A stretch of DNA of 64,000 nt from Patella vulgata (taxonomy: Eukaryota; Mollusca; Gastropoda; Patellidae). Under the pieces are notes generated by a model. It worked only from the letters and a program-made list of their open reading frames with translations, was not told the DNA's origin and searched no databases. This document shows positions 21,742 to 33,700 of the stretch, piece by piece. The translations under genes and the position numbers were made by a program. The stretch covers positions 82,548,767-82,612,766 of the forward strand of contig NC_065882.2 in the NCBI RefSeq assembly GCF_932274485.2, in the 5' to 3' direction. Position 1 is the first letter of the stretch; each line of letters starts with the position of its first letter.

Positions 21742-24700
21742 TTATACCTTAGAATATACCCATAACATTGTTTTAAACGGAACTTGGATATATTCCTTAT
21801 CATGGTGAGTGTCTATCAGATATTGTCGCACTCTTTCACTCTTCTTTTCTTGTTCATCCTTTGGCATCGAAGCTACTACACTCACCGATTGTGCATTCTT
21901 GATCAAATCATCTACAGATCCCTGAAAATACAAATTCAAAAAACAAGGTTCCGCTATTGGCTTTTGTATATTTACCGTAACACATACCCAAATAAATATT
22001 GGGAAATGTAAAATCTGACCATTTTAGCAGAATTGTGTAAAACAAGAGAAAGAAAATGGGGTTTAACGTCCACTCGATACAAACTAGCTGATTTGGTTCA
22101 ATATTATTTCATTTATTTGCTTGCGCGTAGTCGTCTTTGCTAGTGTGAGGAAACATGAAAACCCGGCGAAAGTCAACGAGGTTGGGCAGACGACCCTACT
22201 CCTTGTCACGTACAAGCGGCGAATCGAAACCACGCCACTTGACTCAATGACAGACGTTATAATGCAACACGCATGCGTTAACCATTCCGCCATCCAACCC
22301 CCGTAATACAAGAGAACACTAAGCATGACTTGTTCATTGTCCGTATAAGCGATGATAACTAAAAGTTTAATGTATATACACTTACACCAAACTCGACACC
22401 AGGCAGTTCTAGAAGTTGTTGAAGTTTGAAACCAGAATAATTATCAATATCTTCCTTCCAGTTCAGTGTATAATGATTAGGCGATGGTGGTTGATCCTGT
22501 CTTATTATTTTAATGAAAGTATCCACCCATTCTACAGACGTGTCCTTCACATTCCATAGTAAAACTGGAATAACATACCAAATCACAAAACTTAATACAC
22601 AAGAAGTAAATCTGTCTATTACAGGTCTATCTTTAGGCCTAAAATGTTATATAAACTATTAATTAGACATGTATTAACAAAACAAGACCATAATCAACTC
22701 TTAATGCCATCGCTAGCTTGCAACATTTACTGGATTTGAATACATTTTGTGCTGGATGATTTACGTCAAAATGGATGATAGAGATTTTGTTCTTTATCGT
22801 ACCGACTTTAGTAATGATGATCGAGGCTTTTCCTAAAATTGAATCGCTTATATCTGGGTTCTGAGTGGAGCAATTTGACTGAAATTTTCAGCATATTCTC
22901 CTCACGTGCTCTATTTTTTAACTACTACAGTGAGAACTGTTAGCTCTTTATGTACGTTCCCATAATTCCCCATCTTCAATAGAAGGCTTGATCTCGCCTG
23001 AACTACGTACATCTTATCAAGCCCTTCACGTAATACCCCGCATATTTTAGCACTAATTTTGATTGGGTATAAGCCCAGCTTGTGATCCTATCAGATTCCT
23101 TCGTTAAAAATATGGTTACGATTATCAAGTATCGCGCTTCTAGCTAAAATGTCTACATGTGACAATCGAGTTGCAAAGTTCAAGGTTCGATCAATGTCAA
23201 GGTTGCTGGAAATCATGGTTGATCAACAAAGGCTGTAAACTTGTTTATTTCTTTTTCTATGGAGGCCGCCATTGTTTACAGTGTGTTATGTGCCACGACC
23301 CCTGATTGGACAATGCTAATTAGTCACGTATAAACACAACGAGCGCAAAAATTTGGGAATTGTTGAGTATTGAAGCAACGACTAGGTGTTGTAAAACTCG
23401 CGGTCGTTGCTTCAGGAACATGATAATTCCCCTTTAACGCAGTGGTTCTTAACTATTTCTGGTTCAAGCGGAAATATTTGAAAAACTGATGAAACCTATC
23501 TTTCAAAATTCAATAATAGCCCGAGAGCTGGGCTGGGGTGTGTAAACATCGACAATTGACCTTTGGTCACGTTTTGTTAGCAGTTAGGATCCATGCATTA
23601 ATTAAAAAGTCAATCTGATTAAAACACAGATCTATATTTCGTTTCGTTTTTTATGCTTTCGATGGCCTCTACTACATGAAGATCTGGCCAATTGTAGTCG
23701 GAGGTCGCGTCAAAGGTCACACGAGCGGCTTTAGACCCTATGACGTCAGACCTTGATTAATCAATCAGCGTTGACGTTTCTAGTGGTTTACCCACGGTTC
23801 CGTGCATCGGACGCCAAGAACTCACTGCCAAAGACCGTTTCATTGGCTAATCCACCAGAACACGGGTTATATAACAACTCCTCCAGACCCTAGTGTAGTA
23901 AAGACAAGTAAAACGAATTTTGAACTATAAAGAACGAAACGAAATAGGATCCGTGTTTTAATCAGATTGTTAAAAAGTTAATATAAAGCACCACAGTCGC
24001 AGTCACTTACACAATTTTCCTTCTTGACACATAACTCGTTTAATTTCGTCCATACTTTCAGGTGTAGAAAACCAATGAAAGCATTGAGCACAGATAACTG
24101 CCTAAAATGTTAAAACATCATTATTAATATCATATGAGCACCGATAACTGCCCAAAATACTTATAAAAATTGATATTAGTATGTAGAAGTACTATAATAG
24201 TAGTTTTCTGTCATCAGCCAAGTGTTTATTTATACACAATAGCTGACAGTCTCTCTTCTAACATCCTAGCCAGCGTGTTGGCATTTGGCGCACGGCACGT
24301 GAGTACCATCTGGGCACCTTTATCTAGATGTTAATGAACAAACAAGGCCCCGTTACTAAATGTTATAAAATTTATGTGCTGTACGAAACAGTAAAGCAAA
24401 CGAGAGTGAAATAAGAAAGGAGAGAGGGAGAGAAATGGGGTTTAACGTCCACTCGACACAAACTAGGTCATTTCGTGACTAACATATGGTTTAATTTTAT
24501 TTCAATAATTCGCTTGCGCGTAGGGGTCTTTAGCAGTTGGAGGAAACCGGAGGACCCGGAGAAAACCCACGAGGCTGGACAGGCGAAAATAAGAAAGGAC
24601 GTGAACCGAATACAGAAAAACTGATAAGGCACCCTATCATAAACCTGTCGGATCTGAATACTAAGGTCACCTGCAGATTTCACCATAGTCACGAGATGTA

Positions 24701-27250
24701 AGCAGGGTTAGGGCACGTGATTGTTGACAAGGATTGTGGGTTTGGGCTAGGGTTATCGGGAGGTGAGGGTTCTTTACAGAATCCCCCCCGCCCCAGAAAG
24801 CACGGGCAGTGGGTCTAACGTTTCTCAACCCTTACGAGAATCAAACACATGACGGCACCTATTCGCCCAGAAGTTGCCGGTCTAGAGCTCTACCACTGAG
24901 CTATCGCACAAACTTGACGAAATCTGCAGGAGGACTTAATAATTAGATCTATCCATCCTACTTTAAACATATTGAGGATTAGAACTTATTGATGTACTTT
25001 AACTGAATTATCTGGTAAAGGAATATCACTGGCTGTACATTGTATCTTTTTAATCGCAGGGCATTGTTGTTGGAGTGTTGCCAGAAATCCTTCCGATGGT
25101 TCTGTAGCCAAATAGGATTTATTCTGAAAATAAAATACAACTGGATTTAATTTTACTAATTCACACAGAGTTACTTGTTTGGAAAACCAGAAGTACAGAA
25201 CTACACTATGGACCAGGTCCCTGTTTCTCGAAATCTTAACTAAAGATACAATCCAAATTTTAGTGAATACTTCAATTTTGATTGGCTAAGCACTTAAATC
25301 AACCTAATATTATCCAATCAAATTACAAAAATTTGGATTTTATCTTACTTAAAATTTCGTGAAACAGGCCCCAGGAAGAGAGCATGTCGTCATCTTGGAA
25401 GTGTAACTTCAGAGGTACAGGCATGTCAACCTTCATAAGAATCAAGGGGTTTAACGTCCTACTGTTCTACTCCAACTGGGCTAATGCAGACGGGTATACG
25501 CAATACAGTATGCTATGAAGGAAACTTTTCCCGGACAACGGCGCTTCGACCTACTCTTATATCGAATTCCAACTGTCAGGGGTATATTTTACGTGTACAC
25601 GGGACCTCGGTTTTCGTCCCATCCGTACGACTAGAGTATACATTGTCCACTGCCAGGCCCTCGGTCCTGCACCACTGACAAGGAGGAACCACGCAGGAAA
25701 ATCCCGATGAACTTTCACCGCGAACACACTGATCAAACACGGGACCTCGAGGGTAGCGAGCCAACGTCTTACTCACTGAGCCACCGTGGCTCCTCATGTC
25801 GATCACACTAGAATTGGCGGAGCCTTAGGCTTTTTTGGTAGAAGAGCGTCGCCCCCTAATCAGTAGCGCCTGGGGTCTATTTCCTTGTCCGAAAAGTTCC
25901 AAGCCAACAGCGAGGCTAATGTTCCCCGCCAAATTAGATGACACACATCTTTTAAGGCGCAAGCAGCAAATGCTCATTATTGAAGCAGAAATATGTTCAA
26001 ATGAGTGACAGGCGCTTAACCTGAGTCGAAAATGCTCATTATCGAAAGTAGTCCAGGTATTGATGTAATGAATCAATACACCAAGTTTCATCACTCTGAC
26101 TTAATTAGAAAAAAAGTTATCGTGTCCCAAAGCATCTACCAATCATCGAACCCAGCCAGGACAGTCATCTAATAAACACATGCACCGAGTTTGAACATTC
26201 TAGCTCAACTAGAAGCAGAGTTATTGTGTGACGGACGTACAGACAGGCAGGCAGACAGATGAACGACAAAACAGATGAACGAACAGGCACATTTTAATAG
26301 TCCCTGCTTTCTTAGAAAGGCGGGGGATAATAAACAGACAATTAAAGGATATCGACTTCGGATATTATATTATATTAATTATTTGTTATATAGTTTCATC
26401 TTTAAGTAAAATTCACCTTTAATTTTGGCCAAATCAGTTTTGTAAATTTTCCGGTTCCGGCACCCAGTTCCACCACATCATATTCTAAAAAAAAAACATC
26501 AGTTTATAAACAACAGCTGCACAACGCGTTCTCCCATTAGAGAATGGACCCTCCTTGACGGGTAATTACTTTAACTTAAAAGTTGTTTCACATATATACA
26601 GCCAAAAAAGTCATAATTAATCGTTAATGTGGCTGCTGCCAGGAATGCATGAGCACTTGGCACAGCGGACATAGCGGGGTACTCGATTGAACGTTCCGGA
26701 ATTGAATTCTCTCAATCCCAAAAATAGTGACAATCGAGTGAAAAGGGTTATTTCAGGCTACAACGCATGCGTCGACTGAATTAGAAAATATCTTAACCAA
26801 CCATGCAGCCGAAACATATTTGTTGTGTTTAATTACGTCACGATTCTACCCACGCCACCTCCGTGGCCGGGACTGGCAGAACTGTGACAGGACTGAATTC
26901 CGCGTCACTCGATTGCAATTCCGTCAATTCAGAGCGTTCTGTTAGTTTCTAAGAAATACAACCATTTTCGGTCTTGTATCTTATTCTAACAGGGGGTTTG
27001 GATGGCTGAATGGTTAGCACGTGCACGCTGTATCATAAAGTCTGTCATTGAGTCAACTGGCGTGGTTTCGATTCCCCGGTTGTACGTGACAAGGAGTAGA
27101 GTAGGGTCGCCTGTCCATCCTCGTGGGTTTTCTCCGGGTCCTCCGGTTTCCTCCCACTGCTAAAGACCCCTACGCGCAAGCGAATTATGAAATAAAATTG
27201 AACCATGTTAGTCCCGAAATGACCTAGCTTGTGTCGAGTGGACGTTAAAC

Positions 27251-27291
<41 letters not shown>

Positions 27292-29634
27292 CTCTCCTAT
27301 TCTAACAACATCCAGTCTATCTTGTGTTTTTACCTTATGTACATTAAAGGCGGTAAGTCTCTAACTCAATATCACCCAGTCTTCGACATTGAAAATCAAC
27401 AATGATGTTGTTATCTTACCGTGAAAAGATGGACTTCTGATTTCATTATTTAAGACAAAATGAAAGTTTTAAAATTGGCACAGAAATCGCGTGCAGGAAT
27501 GCTTTCGAGCGCCATTTGTAAAGAAGCGACTCGATGAACGAGGTTAAACATACCCCACAGGAGAATACTAACGATGTAGACTGGAATAACCAGACGCCAA
27601 AGGCTGCCATTGAATTGAGACTCTTCGCGTATTTAATCGAACATAACTGGATAGAAATTAGAGTAAAAACAGAAACGATTGAATTTAAATCGGTTTAAAT
27701 ACATATGGGTTGTGATTTGTGTCCAATTCTTGGTGCCAAAGAGTAGCGATATAGCTCCTTAGAATGAAATCAAATAGAGTTTATATTATTGTTACCTATG
27801 TTACTTTGACTGTGTATATCTTCTATTTGTTGTGCGATAGTGTCTACAACTTTATCGGTATAAGATGGTCTGTTTTCATCATACAGCTTACCCTAGGATA
27901 CAAAACAACACAAATTAATGGTGATTATATTTGTATATTATTGTTTAACAATCTGATTAAAATACAGATCTATATTTCGGTTTTTTATATTTTCGATAGC
28001 TTACACTACATAAAGATCTGACCAGTTGTAATGGAATGTCGCGTCAGGGGTCATACCAGCGGCCTTTGACCCTATGACGTCAGAATTGATTAATAAATCA
28101 GCGTTCAGCGTTGACGTTTCTAGGGGTTTATCCACAGTTCCGTGCAGAGCACGCCAAGAACTCGCCGTAACAGACCTTTCATTGGCTAATCCCTCACATC
28201 AACTAGAATTCCTGTTATATAACAACTCTTCCAGATCCTAGTGTTGTGAAGACACGTAAAACGAAATTTTGAACTATAAAAAAACCAAACGAAATAGGAT
28301 CCGTGTTTTACTAGATTGATTGTTGAATTATTTTTAAGTGCTAAATTGCCATTTTAAATAATTGAGAAACGAATAAAGCACCTTAAATCACCTTAGATTA
28401 AGATTGTATTTTTACATACACATTTAGTATCGCCTCCAAGATGGCTATGCAAGTAAAGATGGCTATGCAAGGCTATGCCCACCGCCGCTAGCCAAGGGTA
28501 ACGATTCGCTTCGCTTCACGATCGTAACCTTGGCTAGCTAGCGCAGATGGACCATGCCATAGATAGCACCTTATCCAAAAGGGAAACGTGGATGCTGACC
28601 AAATTTGATAAGGTCCTTTATGCCTTTCAGAATCTGACCTATATCACGTTGATAAGCTTTTCTGGATACGTAATATCTTTGGAACAGAAAGTACTAGAAT
28701 GTTTAAAATCAAAAGAGTTTATCATCACAGCGATTCCAATGCTTCACAACTAATTTAAGAGATCAATGGGATTCATTCTTTGAGTCCTAATGCTTCACAC
28801 AGAATTTTTAAAAAAATCTGTTACGGGCCGTTTGTATTGAGCGACCATGGCCACGATCACTTGATTGCTTAACTACAGTCGTGGTCGTTATCGCGGTCGC
28901 GTTCGCACTCCGTATAAATGGCCTTTTAGAAACTGAAGTCTGTATCCCATTCACAGTGGTTTCGGAAAAGGCGGGGGAGAGGGAGGGGAGAGAGATGGGG
29001 TGGATTGGTGTGTGGGTGTGACTCCGGAACGATAGAGTGTTTCTTCTCATTTGCTTCATACCACATGTGATCGTGCTCTGAGGGAGATCAAGCTCTGAGC
29101 CTGCACAGGGAAACCATGCTCTGAGCCCGACGGAGACCATGCTGAACAATCTCAAGGAACGTTCTCAGTCAACATCAATATTTATAGCTTAATGTAATCT
29201 GCCCCGACTGGGCAACTGGGCTAATACAGACGGGTATACACGATACAGTGTAGTATGCGAGAAATTTTGACCGGACAGCAGCGGAGGAATGATAGACTTC
29301 GTGATTTCACGGGTTAGGGTTTGGTTGAGTGCTAGACCTGTTTACATCTCGTGACATTTGACCAAATATGCAGCTGGCCTTAATATTTAGACCTAACCTA
29401 CCCACCCCCAATAACAAAGGACACGGCTTTAAAATGTAGGACACAAAGAGATTAAATGGACACCTTGACACAGAACTCATCTCGACATTTTACACGCCTT
29501 AAGATAACTACTGAATATAGTATATAATCCAATCGTAACATCAGCATTACTTTATAGCTCGATAATTGTCATGACTCATGAGTATATCAACTTACCTGTG
29601 TAAATCCGGTTATAGCTGTTTCGTGTAAGGCCAT
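21742..29634 (-). CDS. SAM-dependent class I methyltransferase (Methyltransf_11-like), complete
   Basis: Seven exons, all in phase: 29634-29596 (ATG), 27892-27796, 26484-26417, 25123-25004, 24101-24011, 22564-22386, 21921-21742 (TAA); 774 nt, 257 aa. The product transfers methyl groups from S-adenosylmethionine to an unknown small substrate, probably in the cytosol. Motifs: MALHETAI start, KLYDENRPSY, SAM-binding motif I VVELGAGTGKF (residues about 49-59), acidic strand-2 end YLATEPSEGFL, motif II region SDIPLPDNS, AQCFHWFSTPESMDEI and RVMCQEGKLFLLWN. This is the small UbiE/Methyltransf_11-type group that includes yeast CRG1-like and DDB_G0268948-like proteins. The donor after exon 4 (gttaaa) is weak but a similar site exists in the paralogue. 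Introns hold MITEs and SINEs. The next gene on the same strand, at 34220-40138, is its paralogue. Substrate unknown. Confidence 0.92.
22041..22302 (-). mobile_element. SINE-A, copy 3
   Basis: Full-length by ends: 3' GTTTAACGTCCACTCG seen on the + strand at the left, head 'ccattccgccatccaacccc' at the right, with the B-box complement in between. It lies in the last intron of methyltransferase 1. Confidence 0.85.
22700..22990 (-). mobile_element. MITE family F, copy (partial)
   Basis: Shares 'tttgactgaaattttca', 'gagaactgttagctcttta' and other blocks, in reverse, with 33701-33900 and 57626-57760. Intronic. Confidence 0.55.
23611..23969 (+). mobile_element. MITE family C, copy 2, intact with perfect 9-bp TSD
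   Basis: Ends CAATCTGATTAAAACACAG and CTGTGTTTTAATCAGATTG-like, flanked by the identical 9-bp TTAAAAAGT at 23602-23610 and 23970-23978. A 9-bp duplication suggests a Mutator-like (MULE) mobiliser. 359 bp, no coding. Confidence 0.9.
24415..24586 (-). mobile_element. SINE-A, copy 4 (5' truncated)
   Basis: Has the 3' end (ggggtttaacgtccactcga on +), the CGCAAGCGAATTATT block and the gaggacccggagaaaaccca core, then stops before the tRNA head. Confidence 0.85.
24655..24940. mobile_element. MITE family H, copy 1
   Basis: Inverted ends 'aaggtcacctgcagatttca' and 'acgaaatctgcaggaggact'; interior 'gtcacgagatgtaagcaggg'. Related copies at about 41206-41376 and, in part, 29290-29390. Confidence 0.6.
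25216..25373. mobile_element. Palindromic MITE (GGNCCTGTTTC ends)
   Basis: Left end GGTCCCTGTTTCTCGAAATC, right end complementary: 'attttcgtgaaacaggcccc'-type. Subterminal AAATCCAAATTTT is also inverted. About 158 bp, intronic in methyltransferase 1. Confidence 0.75.
25446..25794 (-). mobile_element. SINE-B, copy 2
   Basis: Reverse strand: head with A box 'ggctcagtgagtaagacg', core 'aaaccgaggtcccgtgtaca', 3' end GTAGGACGTTAAACCCC. Lies in the intron between exons 3 and 4 of methyltransferase 1. Confidence 0.85.
26676..26943 (+). mobile_element. MITE family E, copy 2
   Basis: Left end GGGGTACTCGATTGAACGTT, right end decayed ('attgcaattccgtcaattca'). The interior matches 8944-9226. Confidence 0.75.
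26992..27297 (+). mobile_element. SINE-A, copy 5, full length with perfect 10-bp TSD
   Basis: The best copy. Head with A box TGGCTGAATGGT, B box GGTTTCGATTCCC, conserved core GTGGGTTTTCTCCGGGTCC then CTCCGGTTTCCTCCCACTG (a core I associate with MetaSINE-type elements), 3' end GTGGACGTTAAACC and a (CT)n tail. Flanked by the identical TATTCTAACA at 26982-26991 and 27298-27307. RNA polymerase III-type internal promoter expected. Confidence 0.93.
27415..27785. repeat. Interspersed repeat R1, copy 2
   Basis: Matches 14050-14345 and 58045-58700. Its end overlaps the border of methyltransferase exon 2 (27796) closely, but the exon itself is not repeated elsewhere. Confidence 0.65.
27949..28318 (+). 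mobile_element. MITE family C, copy 3
   Basis: Ends CAATCTGATTAAAATACAG and 'gtgttttactagattg', flanked by 9-bp ATTGTTTAA (27940-27948) and ATTGTTGAA (28319-28327). It lies in intron 1 of methyltransferase 1. Confidence 0.85.
28440..28545. repeat. Palindromic segment with GCTAGCCAAGG arms
   Basis: 'ccgctagccaagggtaacga' is matched by 'cgatcgtaaccttggctagc' about 25 bases on, forming a hairpin of about 20 bp. Could be the end of an unrecognised element, or structure within intron 1. Confidence 0.45.
29195..29285 (-). mobile_element. SINE-B, copy 3 (3' fragment)
   Basis: Only the region 'gggctaatacagacgggtat' to 'gaccggacagcagcgg' is present, matching the 3' part of full copies on the reverse strand. 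Confidence 0.7.
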
Positions 29635-30655
29635 TGTGGTATATGTTGAGATTATTACTTACACAAACCTTGCAGTAACTGTTCACTGTTTATTGACAAA
29701 TCTACTCGTGACAAATTGAGCACAGTGTACCGTAGCATAAGGCCACAGATCACCAATGGTTTCCATTGACTTTAATGTTAATTCTCTTAGACCGGCTCTT
29801 ACTTTTTCCCAAATTTTCGTTGGGTAGAACGCTTTCTACCCCCATGGAGCAACACGTGGCAACCTCTTGCTCAAAAGCACGTATTAGGTTTTCTGGAAGT
29901 ACAGACTAGTAAACATGCAAGTTTCTGCCCTACATTTTAACCTAACCAACCTCTCAACTCTCCATATCCTTCCGCCTCAAAATCATGAATATTCACCAAA
30001 ACCTGACAGAAAATGTATTTTTTAAACCCTTTTCTTCGATTCTACAGGAAAAGGTCAACAAAAATCGCAATGCAAAAGGAGGAAAAGGGAAAGGGAGAGA
30101 AAGACTTTCGCCCTACATTCGTAGGAATATTTGGTGAACTGTGTCTATAAGGTTGGCCCATCCCAATTTGATTCGAATGTGTCATGTTGTCTTCAGGGTA
30201 TTCCATTTTGTAAATTTCTTCGTTCGTCGTTATGAAGCCTTGACATTTGCCACTGTTAAAATTATATGTATATTTACAGTTATAAGTATGGAAACAATAC
30301 AGTGTGGGATTTTTCAGATCACGTGGTTTGTTAACATTTAAAACGATGTAAATGGACATGAATATGAGGCTTAAGTAACACTAAATTACACTGTAACCCG
30401 GGTATCATTTAATCTTGTGTATTGAGAACCAATTTCTTTCACATGCATTCAATATCAAATCTTTGTTTAACAATTTTTAAAAATCATTTAAAATCACCAA
30501 AAATCATCTAATTTGTACTTGTGTCCAGTTTAAAGTTGACTTACTAATTTTGATAATGAGTGTCCAATTTACAAATAAGTATTTAATTTTCTGACCACTG
30601 TTAAAAATATTTGACAGACAGTTACTACCATAGCGTCACAGTCGGCGTGTTGATT
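29635..30655. other. Upstream region of methyltransferase 1
   Basis: Holds the presumed promoter and 5' UTR just above 29634. No TATA box stands out at a usual distance. The open frames at 30042-30359 (-) and 30141-30341 (+) overlap and look like chance. Confidence 0.4.
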
Positions 30656-30656
30656 A

Positions 30657-30884
30657 GAGAGGAGGGGGAGATGGGGTTTAACGTCCACTCGACACAAACT
30701 AGGTCATTTCGGGACTAAAATATGGTTCAGTTTTAGCAGTAGCAGGAAACCGGGCGACCCGGAGAAAACCCACGAGGATGGATAGGCGACCCTACTCCTT
30801 GTCAAGTACAGGCGGAGAATCGAAACCATGCCACTTGACTCAATGGCAGACGCGCACGTGTTACCCATTCAGCCACCCAACCCC
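30657..30884 (-). mobile_element. SINE-A, copy 6
   Basis: Complete by both ends: 'ggggtttaacgtccactcga' at the left and 'cattcagccacccaacccc' at the right. It lacks the CGCAAGCGAATTATT block, a deletion of roughly 30 bp. Confidence 0.85.
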
Positions 30885-31065
30885 AGCGTGTTGATTAGAC
30901 GAAACAGGTGAGATGCTGGGACGTGGCGCACATGAGTAACGTTATATAGTTGTTATTTAAATAGTATAACAAACGGGGTTGGAAATAAGAATGGCGTGGA
31001 CGTAAAGCCATGTAGAGGAAGTCTGTGAAGGTACTCTTTTTTAAATATATTGCCTGATGCTAGGT

Positions 31066-31205
31066 TCCCACTATCACGATTCGTGCTACGATTGAAATCG
31101 TGGTTTTAATCGTGGAGTAATCGTGGTGATGCTATCAGGTCTTATCATATATTGAGGTCAGTCTTAGCAATCGTATTGATCGTATCGAACCGGATTTTAT
31201 CCAAT
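31066..31205. mobile_element. MITE family K, partial copy
   Basis: Starts AGGTTCCCACTATCACGATT cgtgctacgattg, the same inverted end as 39240-39302 (in reverse). The right half is not recognisable. Confidence 0.5.
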
Positions 31206-32220
31206 TAATATCCACGTAACTTTGTCAAAGTATTACAATGTTAGCAATATCTGCCAGTGTGGCGCTATGATTAATTATGAATTAACTTAAATTCCACGCT
31301 GTGTATAAAACGTCAATGATGAATTAACTCTGGAACGCTTTGTCGGTTTAACTATGTTTATATATCTTTATAATATCCATAATACAACGGTTATACACAA
31401 GAAACTGAATACAAAGCTATGACATTAAATATGGATTAAGACTAGTGCGAATTATAAATAGAAAATTTTTCCCTTAATTTTTTTATCCCCTCTTCCTGCA
31501 TTTGGTTGACTTTTTGGTCTAGAATTGGAGAAAAGGGATCAAATTTGCAATTTCATAGCAGTTTTGGGTAATATTGATGATATTAGAGCGGAGGGATTGG
31601 GGGTGTAAAGTGTCTTTCTGCAGAGCAATCATTGTGTCGGAAGTGAGATTTTCACCCCAGTCAACTTCAAATCCCCGTAGCAAAAAATCTAAACGGTCAA
31701 CCCCCTACAAAATTATGATGGGGAGATTGCCAAATGTGGTTTCCATTGTGCCTAGAAAGATTGGAACCAACGGAATGTTGAGCAAAGAGCTACAGCCTGT
31801 GATGTTACAGCCATTTAACAATGAAGTCAATGGGCAAATAATTGCTAGTCTGAGTCCATATAAGCTAAATATAAATTCCCTCCCTTAGCTTGTGTTTTGT
31901 AGCGTTATGCTCTTCTTTCTAAGTCTACATGGCGATCTCCCACGGCCGCTAAGCCGAGGCAGCTAAAGGTATGTTCTTCTTGGAGCCCTGCATGTTGTCT
32001 CTATCACAGCCTCTGAACGAGGAGGCTGTGGGCATGCCTTCTTCTAAGAACCCCTCATGATGTAGGTGTCGAGGCCTTAAGCCGAGTGGGCTGTGAGTAT
32101 GTCCGCCTGATGTCTGAATAATGTCCTCCCTATAGGACCACTGAAAGATGTCTCCCTAGGAACACTAAATGATGTCCTCCCTATAGGAACACTGAATGAT
32201 GTCTCCCTAGGAACACTGAA
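31206..32220. other. Intergenic, unassigned
   Basis: A + strand open frame at 31574-31888 (104 aa, basic, contains KKSKRSTPYKIMMGRLP) has no recognised homology. 32105-32220 holds three imperfect copies of 'gatgtcctccctataggaac', a short tandem repeat. Confidence 0.3.
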
Positions 32221-32699
32221 TGATATCTGAAAGGCAAATTTAACCCCGCTTTAATGGAGCTTTCGGGAAAGGCAGAAACTTGATGGCCATTTATGCAGAA
32301 GATGCTAAAAGGATTACAAAACGTCGCAATGCCGACACTGTAGTTTTTGTTAAAGAAAAATTTCAAAACATCATACATTTCCTCATTGACAATGCCATAT
32401 TTGAGGTTGGGGATCAGATAATACAGCAAACTATTGGTTTACCAATGTGAACTAACATACCAGATACCACGCTATATAGTGTTTTCTATTCACAGGCATT
32501 ACGATTTTTGACAATATGTAACAATAAAGAACTATTTCTCTCCCGAATAAAATCTCTTTACTTTAAATGCACTGCCAAAGGCGGTACACAATTACGTATT
32601 TTAAAAGAAATTTCAAAACTTCCATCTCTTCAGCATACCAAGTTTGACATTTCTTATAAGTATATAACCGACTACATACTGGATAGTGATCCAATCTAA
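32221..32699 (+). mobile_element. Penelope-like reverse transcriptase fragment (degenerate)
   Basis: Two blocks in different frames. About 32290-32435 encodes FVKEKFQNIIHFLIDNAIF then EVGDQIIQQTIGLPM, resembling the FLIDNxxFxVG..YRQ.xGIPMG block found in Penelope-like and related reverse transcriptases. About 32490-32699 encodes LRFLTICNNKELFLSRIKSL, like the downstream RFxRICS..xFxxRxxxL block. The region between, including the catalytic YxDD, is missing. Family assignment is by motif memory only. Confidence 0.5.
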
Positions 32700-33700
32700 A
32701 TTTTAATTTAGATTTTCTGTAGTTACCTAACCCTGTATGAATTACCTCCCTTATTTTTTATTCCTTTATAAATACACTTACATAGTATGATTTCTTTAGC
32801 ATACCTGTTTTGCATTTTTTGTGTGGGGTATTATATTAATATATTATAAATTGTACAATTACATAACTTAATAATAATAATTCAGATTAGTCGCTAAAAC
32901 TTATAGTTTTTATAAGCTTTTAACGTTATTTTATCAGGATTATCACCCTTATTATTGTGATTTTTTTTATCACCTTCTAGGATTTGACGTCATTCCCAAA
33001 ATAACGTCGCCACTCAGTCAGCAGACGGCTGTCTCTCGAGACAGTCTACATTTCCTATTTTCTTCTTTGTATTCAGTTTTGTTTTTGTTTTGTTTTTGTG
33101 ACGGATGGAACATGTGCCCTATATGTATTGAATACTGAAACGTTTCTTGACTATTTTTAGAGCATTTAGGTTTAGAATACTTTTTTTTATACATTTCACC
33201 GATGTGGTTACGTGTATAGTTGAATTTTACTACATATGCTTACATTCGTATTTCGTGTAGCATATAGCAGATCATGACTCATGTTGGCATTGCACAATGG
33301 TTTCTTTGGATTGTATTCCTGATTGTTTTCAAATTTGAGTGAAGTCTGTGTCACTACAAACTGTACAGTGCAGTGGACGCTTGCGGCTACCCACCGGATC
33401 CATTCACTTTTTTTGAATTGTCTGTCTGTTTGTGTTTTCCTGAGTATGATGTCTTGTCCGTGTATTTGTTTTTGTGTAAATTTTGTGTGGTGCAGTACCC
33501 CTGCACTTACTATTATATATAAACTATAGATACGTCATCCAATGTACGGGCAATGTATTTCCATTTTTCGGGCACAAACTACAGATATTAGAAAACATGA
33601 AGTTGTCTTCTGTTTTGTAAATTTCTATTGTTGTGTAATTGTGTAATTATTTAAAAATAAACAACCATCAAAGTTTTGTGAAAAATTCATTTTGGTTAAA
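32700..33700. other. Intergenic, no gene seen
   Basis: AT-rich. Short open frames only (for example 33323-33529 +). Nothing recognised. Confidence 0.5.

Noticed and set aside
26992-27070. tRNA gene suggested by A and B boxes (also at each SINE head)
   Set aside because: No acceptor stem or cloverleaf can be closed and the head continues into the SINE core; repeated at many sites.
28547-28753. 68-aa ORF MDHAIDSTLSKRE...
   Set aside because: Protein-like composition but no family recognised and no matching exons; inside intron 1 of methyltransferase 1 on the other strand.
31574-31888. 104-aa ORF with a basic stretch
   Set aside because: No homology recognised, no splice context; kept only as unassigned sequence.
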